Of a stretch of DNA of 64,000 bases, positions 20,072 through 32,825 are shown one piece after another. Under the pieces are notes generated by a model. It was not told where the DNA came from, made no database searches, and worked only from the letters and a program-made list of their open reading frames with translations. A program made the translations under genes and the position numbers. The DNA is from Ambrosia x helenae. Lineage: Eukaryota; Streptophyta; Magnoliopsida; Asterales; Asteraceae. How positions within the stretch are numbered: the first letter of the stretch is position 1; every line of letters begins with the position of its first letter. The stretch spans positions 82,354,555-82,418,554 of the forward strand of contig CM061232.1 of the NCBI GenBank assembly GCA_030844895.1, written 5' to 3'.

Positions 20072-22658
20072 TGTAACACCCCAACCGATGGCGGAAACAT
20101 CGGGATGTCACGTATTGATGATTGTTCAGTAGCTCATGGTAAATAATAATTCTCATTATATGATTTAGATAAATTACATACAATTGTTCTACAAGAATTC
20201 ATACATCAAATTGAATAAAACTATGCACACATCTTCAAGCATTAATTCAAATCCTCAAGCAAGTAGAACCTGAAACATGTTAAGTTGAAAATATTTTGGG
20301 TCAACAAAAGTTGGTGAGAATTACATAGGTTTTGATAATAGAATAAAATTGTTGTGCAATTCATGTGTCATGGCAATCTAGTCCATATGCGAAAACATAC
20401 TAGAAGTAAATCGAGTGCATAATCAACCTTGTTGACTGTTGTAATTGTGGTACATCCCATACGCTCATGGTTCACTCGTTTATATTGTAGTAACAAACAC
20501 CCACGTAACCTTTGTAGGAGGCACGTATCCGGGTGGGATTGTCAGTCCAATAGATCTATCAATGTATACCGTTTGGCTGATGAATGTTTATGCTAGAATT
20601 GTGCTTACCCTAGTCATGTTCAAGACATAATGCAACATAGAAATACACATAGACACATTGATGTTTGAATTGCATGAATAATGTTGTAACATGTTTCACC
20701 CCAAAAATGGTGATAAATAGAAAAGGGGCTATGTAAAACTCACCTTAGCAAAATGTTGTATTTGTTGAATAATAGAATAGTGTGTTGCCCAAATATGTCA
20801 AGTATCACCCTATAATAAGGTAATAAATATGTCTAAGTCTACCAAGTCTACAAATGTATAAGTTCTAGGGCTTCGAATTGGGGATAAACGCTCGTTTGAT
20901 TATTATTAAAAATGTTTGACAATAGAGAGAATATTAGTAAATAAATAACCAAAAATCTTTTTATGAAATTTAACTCTAAGATGGTCACAAGAATGTGTTT
21001 AAAGTATAAAAATAATTTTTATAAAATTATTTTCTTTAGAATAGATTATTAAATCTATTTATTACAAATTGTCAAAATTTAACTTTAATATTTAAAAATA
21101 CTAAAATTAAAGAATTTTTAGTTTAAAATTTATATTTCTGTTCTAAATATTCAGAAATAGTTTGTATAAAATTTTGGTGTAAAAATACTAAAAATTGGAT
21201 TTATTATGATTTAATTATGATTAAAACTAACAAAAATTGATTAACAATATTAAATAAAAGATTTTTCAGAAATAAAAATCATTTCTGAAAAGCTTAATGT
21301 TATACAAACTTAAAATAATTTTTGTGGAAATTAATAAGATCGTTTTGATATTTTTATAGATTTTTATAAATAAAATAGAATAAACTTGATTTATTTATTA
21401 AATATATTAAATAAATAAATTTTTGAAAACTAAAAATTGTAGGTGGAACATTTATATCAGATTAACTAAAAGTAATTTTTTTAGAATTTATAAAAGAGTT
21501 TTAATAATTAAAAATGAATTTATAAAATTAAATGTATTATATATATAATTGATTTGTTTAAAAAGGATAAATGAGAAAAAAAAAGACAAAAGGGCGCCTC
21601 TGCTGGGACTCGAACCCGCGTGGGTCAGCAGACGAGTACCAGACACAACCACTTGGTCTAGACCAGTGGTTGTGTTGTTTCTTGTTTTTAAAAAAATAAA
21701 TAGCATAACTGATCTTCATGTTCTTCCCCAATTATTCAAATTTCGAGCCCTAGAATTTACAATCAGACAATCCACACAACATTAACCCGATTAACCTTAG
21801 GGTTTATGTTGTGTGGGTGCCGATAAATAAAACCCATCAAAAACATTTAACTTACAAACACGATTCGTATATGAATGGATGGTCAAAGCCACGAAGTCAA
21901 ACTCGTACAAAGGCTCAAGAACAGATGATTATGAGTAGAAATTGGAGGTGTAGAAAGAATTTGTGGCGAGTTGTGATGGTTTAGAGATGTTCAATTTATA
22001 GTGTCTATGTCCAGGTTGTATAATTGGCAAGGTTGACTCGTTTTAAAATGGTCCACGCGTAAATATCAATTTGGTTAAATTGATTGCAATTATAGGTGTA
22101 ATTGATTGAAGAACAGGCCGATAATTATGTTCCATACCATGTTTTGTGTGGTTAATTGGTAAAAAAAAGGATTTGATTCTTTTTTTTTGGCAGCCTGCGC
22201 GTTGACAGCAGCAACAGGAAGAGAGTTCAGTTAGTTTTTTTAGCCTATAAAGGAAAACTAAGTCTTGTTCAATACACAAGTTGATGGGTGCTTCAGATGG
22301 TGGGGCGTGTGTGTTTGTTCCGGACAGACTCGGGTTCGAGTCTGTCTTGGGGCATGTTTTATATACCTTTTTTTTACAGATACAAGGGAAAGAAAAGTGA
22401 AGTTGGGCCGGCCCCTTGGGCTCAGCAGGCCTAGCTCCGAAAATAAGGAAGGGGAAGGGTGGTTGGGTTTGGGCTTTGGTTTGTTGGGTTAAGGAGGTTT
22501 AACAAGCTAGTTTTATTAGTATCAACATTATTATTATTATTATTATTATTATACTATTATATATTTATATATATATATATATATAATTTGTGTTAGGGAT
22601 AGCGTATATAGTAAGGCTTTTACGTAGAAAAATTAGGGGAAATTTTTGCGATGTTACA
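20072..22658 (-). repeat. Right LTR of element A1 (5' LTR in its orientation)
   Basis: 2587 bp, ends TGTAACACC...GATGTTACA, followed by GTTCG. The TTA microsatellite (about 22527-22552) is shorter than in the left LTR. Confidence 0.93.
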
Positions 22659-23523
22659 GTTCGCTCCAGTTGCTAGACTTGAAGCCATACGTATTTTCCT
22701 GGCATACGCCTCATACAAGAACTTCAAAGTCTTTCAAATGGATGTGAAGAGTGCATTTCTGTACGGGAAGATCAAAGAAGAAGTCTATGTTTGTCAACCC
22801 CCAGGTTTTGAAGATCCCCATCATCCCAACAAGTATTACAAACTGGATAAGGCTCTCTATGGACTTCATCAAGCTCCTCGAGCTTGGTATGAGACCTTAT
22901 CTTCATACTTGCTGCAGAATGGGTACACAAGAGGGAAGATCGACATGACTTTGTTCACCAAAGAAGTCAACAAACACTCTATCCTTGTTCAGATTTATGT
23001 TGATGATATTATCTTTGGCTCCACTGATGAAAACTTATGCAGGGAATTTGAAAGCATCATGAAGTCTCAATTTGAAATGAGCATGATGGGAGAATTATCG
23101 TTTTTCTTAGGCTTGGAAGTGCAGCAGAAAGAAGACGGAATTCTCATCCATCAAGCAAAGTATACAAGAGACATTCTGGCAAAATTCAACATGACCGACT
23201 GCAAGCCGTCCAATACTCCTTTTGCGGCCCAAACAACACTTGTACCAGATCTTCAGGGGCCTTCAGTGAATCCTCACACATATCGATCAATGATTGGCTC
23301 CCTGATGTATCTCACAGCTAGCAGACCAGATATAATGTGGGCAGTTGGATGCTGCGCGCGTTTTCAGTCCAATCCTAAGCAATCGCATGAGACTGCAGTG
23401 AAAAGAGTCTTCCGCTACCTCAAAGGAACACCAAAACTTGGTTTATGGTATCCTAAGAGTGATAACTTTGATCTAATCGCTTACTCTGATAGTGATCATG
23501 CAGGTTGTAGGATCGACAGAAAA
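22659..23523 (+). pseudogene. pol: Copia Pol part 3: reverse transcriptase
   Basis: Resumes after element A1 as APVARLEAIRIFLAYA and reads without a break through the copia RT: FQMDVKSAFLYGKIKEEVYV, LDKALYGLHQAPRAWYE, catalytic YVDDIIFGS (two Asp of YVDD), FLGLEVQQ, then the connection region (MIGSLMYLTASRPDIMWAV, LKGTPKLGLWY). It enters RNase H at AYSDSDHAGCRIDRK, where element A2 is inserted. No stop lies within this segment. Confidence 0.9.
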
Positions 23524-23731
23524 TGTAATATTGTGTATTTTTTTTATTTTCTTTAATAAAAAATTCCCATTTTTTTTATTTCATTCGCACCTTGTTCCCA
23601 ATTTCTTTTTTTTAAAAAAAATAACATTTCCTTGTCTATACCGATTACGCCTCAAAATTTCTAACAATTATCATATTTCCTACTTTTATTTCATTATTTT
23701 ATTGTTATAGAATTAAAATGTATTGTATTTT

Positions 23732-23767
<36 letters not shown>

Positions 23768-25936
23768 AATGTTTGAAACAAGGGTCAAAATCCAAGTCAA
23801 CCGACACTCAAGATTCAAATTAGTGCATGTTTAAATCCATTTTTGGCAATGATATTGACTGATTTGTGATTCTCGCCTATATTTGTGCTAATTTACACAA
23901 TATTACCAAACAATTAGCTTTAAATTTAAAGATTTCTATGGTAAACTTTGACCCGATTAAGCAACGTTACTTGTGCTTATATTTATTGAATAAGACTACA
24001 AAAAGTCCACGCTACTCTCGTCTCAAAAGTCGAAACCAACAACTGAATGAAAACTAATATCACTAAACAACCGAAACCATGAAAACCACTCTCAACATTG
24101 ATGCTATGATCATTGTTTCGATCTACACACTACTCTTTAAATGTCTCTGTTAAACCTCCAACCAAACTAAGACCCTCTCCGACATACCAATAAATCCGAA
24201 TCGTACCCGTAGCAAATCTGTTATACAATTATGGTTCACAAGTGCCGCCTTTGTTCGCAAATGAAATCCATCATCGACACTGCCAACCTCATGCGCTTCA
24301 TTGCGTCATGATCTCGTAGCGGTGTTCGAGAGAAAGTAGTGCTTGGTTCCAACTCGAGAGGAACGTTTAATCCATTGCGCGCCTTTGAATCCAAGGTAAC
24401 GATCATGACTTAAACCGTTATTGCATTACGACACACCTAGGTGCTTTTGAATCTGTTGAAAATCTAAATTAGAGATTATGATTTTTTTTTTCTTTACTGT
24501 TTTGAACCTATCTAGTGGTTTAGCCAAAATGGAAAAAACATGAGAACAATAGTGTTTTGAACCACAAGATAGTAATTGAATTTTTCAAATAAAATCACAT
24601 TATGATCCTATAAATTAGCTGGGTAAGTTGATAAATAAAACTTTTGGTCAAGGTATAAATAAATAGAGTTACACAAAGTCAATTTTATAAAGCATAGCTT
24701 TTACAGTTTGATAAATTACATATGAGTTTGGCTTTTTAAAATTTTGCTACGATGGAATGATTTTAAGAATGTTTGCATTTTCTTAAAAAAATATATATTT
24801 GATAACTTTATAAACTAATATTTCTATTAAGATGAATATTTACCATATTATCATATAAGCTTTTCATGAAATACTATGTATAGTCCATGAAGGGAAAACA
24901 AATGTGGATTTATCTTAACATATATTGCTTCGGAAAACAAATGTTTTTTTTACAAGATCTAGGATTTTAAACGGAATGATTAATAAATTTTTTTTATAGA
25001 ATTCGATTCTTTTAAAGTCTTGATAATGATTGGTTTCTATAATCAACGTCATCCGGTGCAAAACGATTGTTGAAAATGTTTAAAAATAATATAAGGATTA
25101 CAATAATAATGATTCAAAATATTGATATAACAAAATAAAACAAAAATTATATACTACGAACAAACACTATATATACTAAATCATCACTCTTAACTAGGTA
25201 GAATCATAATTCATCGATTCACGCAGAGTTCTTGCACGCTCGCCATTACAATCAAGGTGAGTTTTACATAGCCCCTTTTCTATTTATCACCGTTTTTGGG
25301 GTGAAACATGTTACAACATCATTTATGCAATTCAATCATCAATGTGTCTATGTGTTTTCTATGTTGCATTATGTCTTGAGCATGATTAGAGTAAGCACCA
25401 TTCTAGCATAATCATTAACTCCGTACAAGCCAGCGGTATACATTGATAGATCTATTGGACTGACAATCCCACCCGGATACGTGCCTCCTACAAAGGTAGC
25501 GTGGGTGTTTGTTATCGTATAACATATTTAGGTGAACCATGAGCGTATGGGAGGTACCACATTATAACAGTCATCAGGTTTGGTTATGCACTCGATTTAT
25601 TTCTAGTATGTTCTCACATATGGACTAGATTGACATGACACATGAATTGCACAACATTTTTATTCAATTATCAAAAACCTATGTAATTCTCACCAACTTT
25701 TGTTGACCCAAAATATTTTCAAACTTAACATGTTTCAGGTTATAGCTTGCTTGAAGATTAGAGTTATTGCTTGAAGATGCGTAGCTAGTATTTTTCATTT
25801 TGATGTACAAAATTCTTAGAACAATTGTATGTAATTTATTTAAATCATTTATTGAAATTTATTATTTACCATGAGCTGCTGAACAATCATCAATACGTGA
25901 CATCCCGATGTTTCCGCCATCGGTTGGGGTGTTACA
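23524..25936 (+). repeat. 5' LTR of element A2
   Basis: Starts TGTAATATTG and ends CATCGGTTGGGGTGTTACA. A TA microsatellite is near 23740-23764. It is nearly identical to 28096-30508 apart from a few substitutions and small indels. Confidence 0.93.
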
Positions 25937-28095
25937 GATTGGTATCAGAGCCTTGGTTATAGGGAATTAGGTTATTAGAAAAATAATCTAGTCTATAACT
26001 TCAGGACTTTAACCAGTACATGCTTCAATTACTTGCAGCTCTACCTTATCCTTATCTCTATCCATATCCTCATTCTTATTCTTAGCCTAGCTTGGTCTTG
26101 CCTACACTCTTTCATTTACTTGCTACAATCCTAACGTACTTCTAGATTATTATGGCAAATTCCCTGGGCTTGGATCTGATCTGTTTTGATAAGCCAACAT
26201 CTTCGTTCATTCGTGGTTAGATATTTACAATCTTTGTGCTTCATTTTCATTTATACCCCCTCACTCCCGTATAAATTCTAAGTTTTGAATCTCAAAATTT
26301 TTGCAATTCAAATCTATTTCCTTTCTTATATAATTTCCTTGTTAGCCTAAATTTCATGAATCATCTGTGGATTTCACCACCACACTTCATTTTACAAACT
26401 TATAATATTACTCGTACGTTTAATTATTTTCAATACCTTACCCAAATCATATTATTGTCTTTTTCAACATGTTACATATTTTTTTAAACTGTAGTCTCAT
26501 AACCTGGGTATACCTTAGCACAACACTAAAGATTTCTTAATATTGTCAAATTTTCATCACCTATAAACTATGTAAAATACATATTTTTGTCAAAAGATGT
26601 CCTCAAACTTGATTTCTAAATTCAAATGTTCATTCATTAGCATAACAAAGGATTTTCGATATAATGTCACCTTGATCTATAAAATCTAATGTCATGTTTA
26701 AAATCACTAACTAACTGGAATATATTAATCAAAGCTCACTTAGTTTGTACTATTTAACGACTTTTAGTTTACGTACAAAACCAACTTTGAAATTAAATGC
26801 TTCCCATCCATACAAACAATATTTAGCCTCCAAATACCCCATTGACAACTATTTATTTTTAACTTATTCGAACTTTTACAATTTTTGGTACTTATCACAA
26901 TCATGTTTTCTCATACACTTGATTCTAACCTTTGATTCAAACCTCGTGATTTATACTGCTACATAATCTCCTCACTTGTGCCACTTCGAGAACCTATAAA
27001 ATAAACCTTTATAAACTACTTTCACGATCACCACCTTTCATAACCTTGATTCTGCTTCGAGATTTTTCATCATCCTCTAAGAACTAAATTCATATCCTTC
27101 ACCTTCTCAAACGTGAGCTAGTTACCCATGATAACCAAACTATTGAATCTTAATTGTGTGTTGCATCAAACTTAATCCTTAGTTATACATGAGGATTCGA
27201 TTATCTACCATATTTGAACATTTGATACTAGATTCTATTTTCTATAGACACACCTAGACTCATTAACCTTTTCTAGGGCAACTCTATTACAACTCGCATG
27301 CTATACTTGATACTTGATTGCTTACATGTACATATTATCAATTTGCAATTTATGTGTGTAATAATTGGTACACTTAATCAAACAACTGATAGAGGATGAA
27401 GTACTTGCTCAATAGTTAGTAGAGTACCAAATAACCTACTAAACGATTGGTAGAGGTCATCATGCCTGCTCAACAGTCAGTAGAGGCCCTACAACCTGCT
27501 CAATGACTGGTAGAGGCTATCGCACCTGCTCAACAATCGGTAGAGGTTCTTACTCACTGGCTGGTAGAAGTCTTTTTCCTGCCCAACAGTTGGACTCATT
27601 TTTGGATACATTGTATATGATTCAATCACAGGGTTATTTTGCATTACTTACATGTGTGTTTAGAGTCATAGAAGGACACAAAACCCTAATGTAAGGTAAA
27701 TTGGTGATTGCGGTCCGGAATGTAATCATGAATTTACAGGTACGTTAAGGTAGTGTGGAGTTCTATCAAGGTTTTCGTTAGACATCCAATTATAAACTCT
27801 AGTTACCTAGTAGTTCATTTAGACCTTCTATAGACAATCAATTCATGCATTTCGTTTAGGATTCCTAAAATTGAAGTTTAATATTTTGCTAGATTCTTAT
27901 AATAGCTGCTATTTCAGATCAATCTAATCTAACTCTCATAACTCATACATATCATTCCCTCATTTGAAACACTTTATCCTAGTACCCAAAAAAAATTTGC
28001 CATACTAAACTATAAACGTCCAAAACTTTACTCAACCACCCTCAACCCTGTGTTTTTAATAACTTCGGGACGAAGTTCCCAAAAGTAGGGAAAAC
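25937..28095 (+). other. Non-coding interior of element A2
   Basis: Opens with the primer site and a leader matching A1, then AT-rich sequence full of stops in all frames. A minisatellite of ~33-bp units (CCTGCTCAACAGTCAGTAGA-like) lies at 27395-27575. The ACTTCGGGACGAAGT hairpin (28062-28076) and purine tract precede the right LTR. No gene seen. Confidence 0.8.
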
Positions 28096-28304
28096 TGTAA
28101 TATTGTGTATTTTTTTTATTTTCTTTAATAAAAATTCCCATTTTTTTTATTTCATTCGCACCTTGTTCCCAATTTCTTTTTTTTTAAAAAAAATAACATT
28201 TCCTTGTCTATACCGATTACGCCTCAAAATTTCTAACAATTATCATATTTCCTACTTTTATTTCATTATTTTATTGTTATATAATTAAAATGTATTGTAT
28301 TTTT

Positions 28305-28335
<31 letters not shown>

Positions 28336-30508
28336 GTAAATGTTTGAAACAAGGGTCAAAATCCATGTCAACCGACACTCAAGATTCAAATTAGTGCATG
28401 TTTAAATCCATTTTTGGCAATGATATTGACTGATTTGTGATTCTCGCCTATATTTGTGCCTAATTTACACAATATTACCAAACAATTAGCTTTAAATTTA
28501 AAGATTTCTATGGTAAACTTTGACCCGATTAAGCAACGTTACTTGTGCTTATATTTATTGAATAAGACTACAAAAAGTCCACGCTACTCTCGTCTCAAAA
28601 GTCGAAACCAACAACTGAATGAAAACTAATATCACTAAACAACCGAAACCATGAAAACCACTCTCAACATTGATGCTATGATCATTGTTTCGATCTACAC
28701 ACTACTCTTTAAATGTCTCTGTTAAACCTCCAACCAAACTAAGACCCTCTCCGACACTACCAATAAATCCGAATCGTACCCGTAGCAAATCTGTTATACA
28801 ATTATGGTTCACAAGTGCCGCCTTTGTTCGCAAATGAAATCCATCATCGACACTGCCAACCTCATGCGCTTCATTGCGTCATGATCTCGTAGCGGTGTTC
28901 GAGAGAAAGTAGTGCTTGGTTCCGACTCGAGAGGAACGTTTAATCCATTGCGCGCCTTTGAATCCAAGGTAACGATCATGACTTAAACCGTTATTGCATT
29001 ACGACACACCTAGGTGCTTTTGAATCTGTTGAAAATCTAAATTAGAGATTATGATTTTTTTTTCTTTACTGTTTTGAACCTATCTAGTGGTTTAGCCAAA
29101 ATGGAAAAAACACGGGAACAATAGTGTTTTGAACCACAAGATAGTAATTGAATTTTTCAAATAAAATCACATTATGATCCTATAAATTAGCTGGGTAAGT
29201 TGATAAATAAAACTTTTGGTCAAGGTATAAATAAATAGAGTTACACAAAGTCAATTTTATAAAGCATAGCTTTTACAGTTTGATAAATTACATATGAGTT
29301 TGGCTTTTTAAAATTTTGCTACGATGGAATGATTTTAAGAATGTTTGCATTTTCTTAAAAAAAAATATATTTGATAACTTTATAAACTAATATTTCTATT
29401 AAGATGAATATTTACCATATTATCATATAAGCTTTTCATGAAATACTATGTATAGTCCATGAAGGGAAAACAAATGTGGATTTATCTTAACATATATTGC
29501 TTCGGAAAACAAATGTTTTTTTTACAAGATCTAGGATTTTAAACGGAATGATTAATAAATTTTTTTTATAGAATTCGATTCTTTTAAAGTCTTGATAATG
29601 ATTGGTTTCTATAATCAACGTCATCCGGTGCAAAACGATTGTTGAAAATGTTTAAAAATAATATAAGGATTACAATAATAATGATTCAAAATATTGATAT
29701 AACAAAATAAAACAAAAATTATATACTACGAACAAACACTATATATACTAAATCATCACTCTTAACTAGGTAGAATCATAATTCATCGATTCACGCAGAG
29801 TTCTTGCACGCTCGCCATTACAATCAAGGTGAGTTTTACATAGCCCCTTTTCTATTTATCACCGTTTTTGGGGTGAAACATGTTACAACATCATTTATGC
29901 AATTCAATCATCAATGTGTCTATGTGTTTTCTATGTTGCATTATGTCTTGAGCATGATTAGAGTAAGCACCATTCTAGCATAATCATTAACTCCGTACAA
30001 GCCAGCGGTATACATTGATAGATCTATTGGACTGACAATCCCACCCGGATACGTGCCTCCTACAAAGGTAGCGTGGGTGTTTGTTATCGTATAACATATT
30101 TAGGTGAACCATGAGCGTATGGGAGGTACCACATTATAACAGTCATCAGGTTTGGTTATGCACTCGATTTATTTCTAGTATGTTCTCACATATGGACTAG
30201 ATTGACATGACACATGAATTGCACAACATTTTTATTCAATTATCAAAAACCTATGTAATTCTCACCAACTTTTGTTGACCCAAAATATTTTCAAACTTAA
30301 CATGTTTCAGGTTATAGCTTGCTTGAAGATTAGAGTTATTGCTTGAAGATGCGTAGCTAGTATTTTTCATTTTGATGTACAAAATTCTTAGAACAATTGT
30401 ATGTAATTTATTTAAATCATTTATTGAAATTTATTATTTACCATGAGCTGCTGAACAATCATCAATACGTGACATCCCGATGTTTCCGCCATCGGTTGGG
30501 GTGTTACA
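28096..30508 (+). repeat. 3' LTR of element A2
   Basis: Second copy of the 2413-bp LTR, followed by GAAAA and the resumed copia RNase H frame. Confidence 0.93.
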
Positions 30509-30930
30509 GAAAATCTGTCTCTGGTGGCTGTCAATTTCTGGGTAACCGGCTAGTGTCTTGGCAGAGCAAGAAGCAGACCACCGTGTCCATCTCCACTGCT
30601 CAGGCCGAATACACAGCTGCTTCTAGTTGTTGCTGTCAGGTGTTATGGATCCAAAATCAGCTTTTGGACTACGGTTTGAATGTCATGCATACACCTATTT
30701 TTATTGATAATGATGCATGTCGTGACATCGTGAAGAATCCAATTGATCATTCTAAAACCAAACACATTGAAATTCGGATTCACTCAATTCGCGATGCGCA
30801 CGACAAAGGGTACATACAGGTGCTGCCTATAGATACTGCTGATCAAAAAGCAGATATCTTTACAAAAGCTTTCGATAAAACCAGGTTTCATCAGTTGGTT
30901 TCATGGCTTGAGATGATAAATTTTGAATAA
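30509..30930 (+). pseudogene. pol: Copia Pol part 4: RNase H C-terminus
   Basis: Resumes in frame at SVSGGCQFLGNRLVSWQSKK, then QAEYTAASSCCCQVLWIQNQ, then IDNDACRDIVKNP and THIEIR-like residues, ADIFTKAFDKTRFHQLV and a stop at 30930. These are the usual RNase H active-site neighbourhood and tail of copia Pol. The protein ends where a normal copia Pol ends. Confidence 0.9.
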
Positions 30931-31790
30931 AAAAAAATTGTGTATATTTTATAGAAAAATCTTCTTTTCTTTTAAAACAAGATTTTTGGGGGAGAAAGTA
31001 AACCGGTCTATTCTTAATGCAAAATTAATTCAGGAAATGATAGGAACTAATCATATCTCGTCAGCATGTGAATAGGACCCAGAGGATGTTGTGGCCTCAA
31101 GCAACGATGTGTCGGTAGATTCAGCCTGGAATCAAGTAAACTGCCACTAGGTGGTTAACAATGAAGATCTACACGGAAAGCTGGATTCCCACTGTGCTTT
31201 AGGTCTGCACAAGCTGAGTCCGGTCATACATAGGTTGAGAAATTAAAAGACACAGAAAATTTTGTGCATAGGTAAATCAAAAGACACCTAAGAGTGCAAG
31301 CTACCAATGCGGGGCTAAGAAAAACAAAATTTTTTGAAAAACTGAGCAGCAAAAGACACGCAATGTTAGTGACGTGCAAACATATATAGATAGCTCATCA
31401 AACGATCAGATGATCATCTTCTCTGCTTATGGGAACATAGACCTGAAGCTCTCATCATCTGATCAAGATAATGATCATCTTCTCTTCTTATGGTAACATA
31501 GACCTGAAGCTCTCATCATTATATTTCAATAAACCTTGAGGATCGGTAGGCCAATACCTAGCACACTGTGGGGTCCATAAAATTTTCGTCAATATTACCG
31601 AAAAACATGATAAACAGCATCGCCAAACACATGTTGAAAGAGAAAAGGCATGGATTTAAGTGGACAAGCATACCGACAATTGTTCTTAGGCTGCAGCTAT
31701 CCAATGGGAAGTTGAAACGGGTTCTGGCAGGTATGGTTAGTATGATCTTGAATGCAGAAGGTAAGAATTGGTAAAACCCCACTTATCTAA
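30931..31790 (+). other. Non-coding region after pol with purine tract and 62-bp duplication
   Basis: A purine-rich TTTTTGGGGGAGAAAGTAAA lies at about 30983-31002, a candidate polypurine tract. Two tandem ~62-bp copies containing AACATAGACCTGAAGCTCTC lie at about 31410-31520. A 68-codon open frame (31568-31774) has no recognisable features. Confidence 0.5.
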
Positions 31791-31799
31791 TGGATTTGG

Positions 31800-31906
31800 G
31801 CCTTAAATTCACTTATTGGGCCAAAGTTTTGGACTCTGCGTACTTATTGGGCCCTGCGCACTTAACTCAAGTGCGCAGGCCCATTAGTTGACTGTATATA
31901 TATACC
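31800..31906 (+). promoter_or_regulatory. LTR-like promoter module upstream of the 3' ORF
   Basis: Arms TGCGCACTT (31855-31863) and AAGTGCGCA (31869-31877) with a 5-base spacer, then GGCCCATTAG and TATATATATA (from 31895). This matches the order and spacing of the 5' LTR promoter (palindrome, GGCCCAATCAG, TATA 17-18 bp on). The surrounding sequence is not otherwise a copy of the LTR. Confidence 0.5.
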
Positions 31907-32209
31907 AGGTCAATTGTGGTCAAAAGGTTTTATCATCCTTAACATTTCTCACTAACCCTAATCACCCCAAATCACCTGTTTATCATCATCATCATCGTTC
32001 ATCAGTGTTCATCATCATCATCATCACAACTTAATCACACACTAATCACCCAAATCATACCTCGTTTCTTTGTGTGTTGATTCGTATCTACTGATTAAGG
32101 TAGATTACTTATTATTAATGGTTTATTGATTGTGATTACAGGGTATAAATGGATGTTCTTGATGCATCTGTTGGGTTTCTAGTCATTATTGGGTTCTTTG
32201 AATGTTTGA

Positions 32210-32620
32210 AGATCTGCGCACTTGATATATGAACAAGTGCGTACTTGTCTCATAGAGACTGCGCACTTGTCTCATAAGCACACAAGTTCTCAAAAACCCT
32301 AATATCCTGCGTACTTGCTGTGTGAACATAAATCTTGAACGAAGGTTCAAGTGTCTGCGTACTTGCCTAGTACGCAGACCTGACTGGTCTCTAAGATGTT
32401 ACCATGCCCGGGTGATCTTGCACTGCGCACTTGTCTTTGGCCTGTGTACTAACCAAATGCTCAGTCAAGCATGTGCGCACTTGACTGAGCACATGACTAC
32501 GTTGACCTTGATTGGACCTGCGCACTTAATAATCTTGAACACTTGGACTTTAAACAAAATGACATTCATCTTGACTATTAAGACACTTGAACAGACTGCG
32601 AACTTAAACCCGGACCTTAA
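32210..32620 (+). repeat. Second TGCGCACTT motif array, leader of the 3' ORF
   Basis: About ten copies of TGCG-N-ACTTG/A (near 32215, 32240, 32264, 32309, 32357, 32423, 32474, 32519, 32597) ahead of the ATG at 32826. This resembles the leader of gag at 9480-10110. Confidence 0.65.
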
Positions 32621-32825
32621 TGATCTAACAACTAAAATTCAAACGTACCATTGACACCAATGACACCCATCCATCAAATCTTAATTCAATGACTGTTAAA
32701 ATTTAAAACCTAAAAAAAAAAAAAATATTAATAAAATCTAAGTCTAAGTTCGCTATCCGTCTAAGTTTAAGTCTAAAGTCAGTTATCGGAGATCTAATTG
32801 GTTTTTCGTGCTCTTGGTTAAACAG

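Larger units (their letters stand above)
15351..22658 (-). mobile_element. Gag-only Ty3-gypsy element A1, nested in pol
   Basis: Two LTRs (15351-17959, 20072-22658) flank a 2112-bp interior. The target duplication GTTCG lies at 15346-15350 and 22659-22663. Orientation is minus: Met-tRNA primer site next to the right LTR, gag on the minus strand, purine tract next to the left LTR. There is no pol, so it fits a terminal-repeat-with-gag non-autonomous element that depends on enzymes supplied in trans. The two LTRs differ by a scatter of substitutions and by microsatellite length. Confidence 0.93.
23524..30508 (+). mobile_element. Non-coding Ty3-gypsy derivative A2, nested in pol
   Basis: Two LTRs of 2413 bp each (23524-25936, 28096-30508). 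Target duplication GAAAA at 23519-23523 and 30509-30513. Met-tRNA primer site at 25940-25951. Purine tract AAAAGTAGGGAAAAC before the right LTR. It belongs to the same family as A1: the R-U5 ends and the leader are alike, but U3 differs. The 2159-bp interior holds no gag ORF, so it is a large-retrotransposon-derivative type. It sits in the opposite orientation to A1. Confidence 0.93.

Noticed and set aside
31568..31774. 68-codon open frame between pol and the 3' ORF
   Set aside because: An opposite-strand frame of similar length covers the same bases and there is no recognisable motif. Left as non-coding.
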